Below, piece after piece: positions 61,908 through 64,000 of a stretch of DNA of 64,000 nt (position 1 is its first letter; every line of letters begins with the position of its first letter). The translations under genes were made by a program, and so were the position numbers. The notes under the pieces were generated by a model. The model was not told where the DNA came from. It ran no database searches and was given only the letters and a program-made list of their open reading frames with translations. Source of the stretch: an uncultured Allomuricauda sp. (GTDB taxonomy: Bacteria > Bacteroidota > Bacteroidia > Flavobacteriales > Flavobacteriaceae); contig NZ_CANLYK010000001.1 of NCBI RefSeq assembly GCF_947495325.1, positions 1,550,001 through 1,614,000 of the forward strand, in the 5' to 3' direction.

Positions 61908-62057
61908 ATGGAGTTTTACGATTTACCTAAAGATGAACGTTCGCTATTGGTTGAAAAGGCACTGGATGAAATTGTGGATGTGCACGACCGTTATAAAAAC
62001 TTTTCGGTACTTACACAAAAAGAGGCTATAACTTATATTGATAAGAATTACACATGA
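61908..62057 (+). CDS. Small hypothetical protein (49 residues)
   Basis: From ATG 61908 a 49-residue acidic helical protein (MEFYDLPKDERSLLVEKALDEI) is encoded. Its stop overlaps the start of the AraC-type regulator by 4 bp (ATGA), which strongly suggests it is a translated gene. The frame is open from further upstream, inside the TfoX-like gene, but ATG 61908 fits the gap. No homologue was recognised. Confidence 0.55.
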   Translation: MEFYDLPKDERSLLVEKALDEIVDVHDRYKNFSVLTQKEAITYIDKNYT

Positions 62058-63157
62058 ATTTTAGTCCCTACGAAACAATTCATATACTTAGTATTTTTAT
62101 TCAGCTTCCCTTAATTTCGGTTTTGCTTCTTAAAGGAAGACTGTTGATCTCCAATCAGATAATGATTTTCTTCTTTTTGGCACAAATCCTATACTCAGTC
62201 GATGAAATCTTCAAGTCTGTCTCTTTTTATACCAATTTCCCATATTTAGCTTACATAGTACTACCCTTTTATGCCGTTTGGGGCCCTTCAATATACTTTT
62301 ATATCAAATCTGAAAGCACTTATAAGTTCAGTTTTAAAACCAAATACGTGCTTCATTATTTACCATTTATTCTATTAACAACATACTTTCTTTTTAGCTT
62401 CCATTTTCAGACCATTGAAGAGAAAAGTCAATTACTTATTTCAAAAGATATATTTCCAAATTTATATAGAAGGGGGTTTGTGTACTTTATTGGACTACAA
62501 GTTTTCATCTATAACATCTTTGCAATAGTTACTATTGAAAAATTTGCCAAAAGTTATTCCATCAAAGACAGGAATGTGCAATCCAAAATAAAATGGAACA
62601 GGTTTATTGCATATGGGTATTTTATAACATGTTTGTTTAATAATTTGGCATGGTACATATTTATGTATTCAAGTGCCAAAAACACCAAAGTCTATTTGTA
62701 TGTATCCACATTTTTATTCTTGGCTTACTTCTCAATCATATTGTGCAAAGCACTGCTTAGCTCACATTTTGGTGAAAAATTAAAAAGCAACAAGTCTATT
62801 TCCCTATCCAAAGAGGAGTATATCAACTTGAATTCTAGCCTAGAACGGTACATGAAAAATCAAAAACCATTCTTACAACTTGGACTTACATTGTCTGATT
62901 TGGCCTCTCAGTTAAATACTAGGGAAAGACAATTGTCCCAATTCATTAATAACCATTACAATTTAACTTTTCAGGACTACATTAATTCATTACGAATTGA
63001 AGAAGCCAAAAAATTGATTGAACAAAATAGAAGCTCGGGAAAAACAATTCTGGAAATCGCCTATGCCTCAGGTTTCAATTCAAAAAGTGCTTTTAACTTC
63101 GCCTTTAAAAAACATACCCAGACTACACCCACCAGCTATAAAAGAAGTCTTAAATAA
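62054..63157 (+). CDS. Membrane-bound AraC-family regulator (7TM-HTH)
   Basis: A 367-residue protein with about seven hydrophobic helices in residues ~5-235, then an AraC-type double helix-turn-helix (~265-367). LTLSDLASQLNTRERQLSQFINNHYNLTFQDYINSLRIEEA is followed by TILEIAYASGFNSKSAFNFAFKKHTQTTPTSYK. The signal is probably sensed in or at the membrane. Its start overlaps the small gene by 4 bp. The PQQ-propeller gene downstream may be a target; this is inference. Confidence 0.92.
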   Translation: MNFSPYETIHILSIFIQLPLISVLLLKGRLLISNQIMIFFFLAQILYSVDEIFKSVSFYTNFPYLAYIVLPFYAVWGPSIYFYIKSESTYKFSFKTKYVLHYLPFILLTTYFLFSFHFQTIEEKSQLLISKDIFPNLYRRGFVYFIGLQVFIYNIFAIVTIEKFAKSYSIKDRNVQSKIKWNRFIAYGYFITCLFNNLAWYIFMYSSAKNTKVYLYVSTFLFLAYFSIILCKALLSSHFGEKLKSNKSISLSKEEYINLNSSLERYMKNQKPFLQLGLTLSDLASQLNTRERQLSQFINNHYNLTFQDYINSLRIEEAKKLIEQNRSSGKTILEIAYASGFNSKSAFNFAFKKHTQTTPTSYKRSLK

Positions 63158-63167
63158 CTAAATAATA

Positions 63168-63195
63168 GTCCTGTATCATGAAACAGGACATTTTA
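63168..63195 (+). terminator. Weak terminator-like hairpin after the regulator
   Basis: GTCCTGT (63168-63174) pairs with ACAGGAC (63183-63189), with an 8-base loop, followed by ATTTTA. The stem is only 7 bp and the T-run short, so activity is uncertain. Confidence 0.45.
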
Positions 63196-63268
63196 ATGGA
63201 TTTATCCCTATTAATTTACCTATCGTAATTTTTTAGCAACAATAAACTCATTAATCACAAATCATTTC

Positions 63269-64000
63269 ATGAAGACATCAATTGAATTATTCTATCAAAA
63301 ACCAAAAACCTTATTTCTCTCTCTTTTTTTATTTCTCACCTTTTTCCAACTCACCTTTGCAGTCCAGGATATAGAAAACCCAAAGGTTAAATGGAAGTTT
63401 AAAACCCAAGGTGCAATTCGAGGTACTTCGGTAATTGTTAGCCAGACAATTTATTTTGGGAGTTCAGATGGTCATATCTATGCTTTGAACAAACTAGATG
63501 GGAGCTTAATATGGAAACATAAAACAGAAGGCGCCATAGTTTCATCGCCGTTGATAGATGGCTCAAGGCTGTACATTGCCAGCAGGGACAATAATTTATA
63601 TGCCCTAAATAGTACCGATGGGAACTTAATCTGGAAATTTAAGATGTCCGAAATTCTGAAAGATGACCATAGTGGATGGAAATACTACATGGCTTCTCCG
63701 GCACATATGGGAGAAAATGTTCTGATTGGATCGGGTGATGGTAATTTATATGCTGTCAACGCAGCAAGTGGAAAATTGGATTGGAAATTTAAGACCAATG
63801 GAAGAATCCGGGCGACACCTTTGATACATGAAAACAAAATTTATCAACCCAGCAATGATGGCTATGTTTACGTTTTGAACTCGGAAGGAAACTTGGATTG
63901 GAAATTTGAAACGCTGGGGGTTGGTTACAATCCAGCTGATTTTTCCTTTGACCGAAGTTCTATAATTGCACAACCACAGATTAAGGATAATTTACTCTTC
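63269..64000 (+). CDS. PQQ-type beta-propeller repeat protein, N-terminal part (3' end outside window)
   Basis: An open frame from ATG 63269 runs off the window (244 residues seen). A long signal peptide (LFLSLFLFLTFFQLTFA) is followed by PQQ-like repeats: VKWKFKTQGAIRGTSV, YFGSSDGHIYALNKLDGSLIWKHK, YIASRDNNLYALNSTDGNLIWKFK, IGSGDGNLYAVNAASGKLDWKFK and YQPSNDGYVYVLNSEGNLDWKFE. Each blade ends with Gly-x-Leu-x-Trp-Lys. It resembles BamB or PQQ-dependent quinoprotein propellers; catalytic calcium or PQQ residues cannot be checked in the visible part. Confidence 0.9.
   Translation, partial: MKTSIELFYQKPKTLFLSLFLFLTFFQLTFAVQDIENPKVKWKFKTQGAIRGTSVIVSQTIYFGSSDGHIYALNKLDGSLIWKHKTEGAIVSSPLIDGSRLYIASRDNNLYALNSTDGNLIWKFKMSEILKDDHSGWKYYMASPAHMGENVLIGSGDGNLYAVNAASGKLDWKFKTNGRIRATPLIHENKIYQPSNDGYVYVLNSEGNLDWKFETLGVGYNPADFSFDRSSIIAQPQIKDNLLF

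Overview
The window reads as chromosomal DNA of a marine-type Flavobacteriaceae (Bacteroidota). The evidence is low GC content, many lipoproteins, two proteins with type B T9SS sorting domains, LruC-domain lipoproteins, a Rho with a long basic insertion, a FadL-like outer-membrane protein, DUF3667/DUF4293-type proteins, and TAnnTTTG-type -7 boxes. The species cannot be named from sequence alone.

Left part (1-7.6 kb): three tandem S1 sulfatases (the first cut by the window edge) followed by galK-galT-galM. Together they suggest desulfation of a sulfated galactan and entry of the released galactose into the Leloir pathway. A decayed lipoprotein signal peptide lies between the sulfatases and galK.

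Central part (7.9-27.3 kb): a polysaccharide utilization locus that fits laminarin-type beta-1,3/1,6-glucan. It opens with a membrane-spanning propeller/Y_Y_Y/LuxR-HTH regulator. Next come a 1063-residue protein that appears to fuse a clan GH-A glycosidase to an outer-membrane beta-barrel, a lipoprotein with two binding-like modules, a GH16 laminarinase lipoprotein, and a PKD lipoprotein with four copies of a binding-like module. Hairpins at 19312-19345 and 19393-19430 separate these from a second block: GH3, GH17, GH30, a GPH/MFS sugar transporter, an unknown membrane protein and a cytoplasmic GH17. No SusC/SusD pair is present. The GH-barrel fusion occupies the place where SusC/SusD would be expected, and it is the most unusual item here. 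The lipoproteins also split by the residues after the lipid-modified cysteine. The GH16 and the two binding proteins carry acidic stretches typical of surface export; the GH3, GH17 and GH30 do not. This suggests endo-cleavage and binding outside, and exo-cleavage in the periplasm.

Right part (27.3-64 kb): mostly core genes in short operons. Minus strand: DUF1599, DoxX-thioredoxin-like, tpiA, prmA, clpS. Plus: folP, cdaA, DUF3667. Minus: truA, ABC exporter. Plus: phosphoesterase, PqqB-like lipoprotein, lipoprotein. Then rho, two LruC lipoproteins, rpsT with two identical tRNA-Glu genes, proS, a Gly/Trp- and Ser/Arg-rich lipoprotein, a FadL-like protein, two T9SS-secreted proteins, folE-cysS-yidD-lgt-DUF192-GNAT, an ABC ATPase with a degenerate first half, and small genes. 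The window ends with a 7TM-AraC regulator and a truncated PQQ-type beta-propeller protein.
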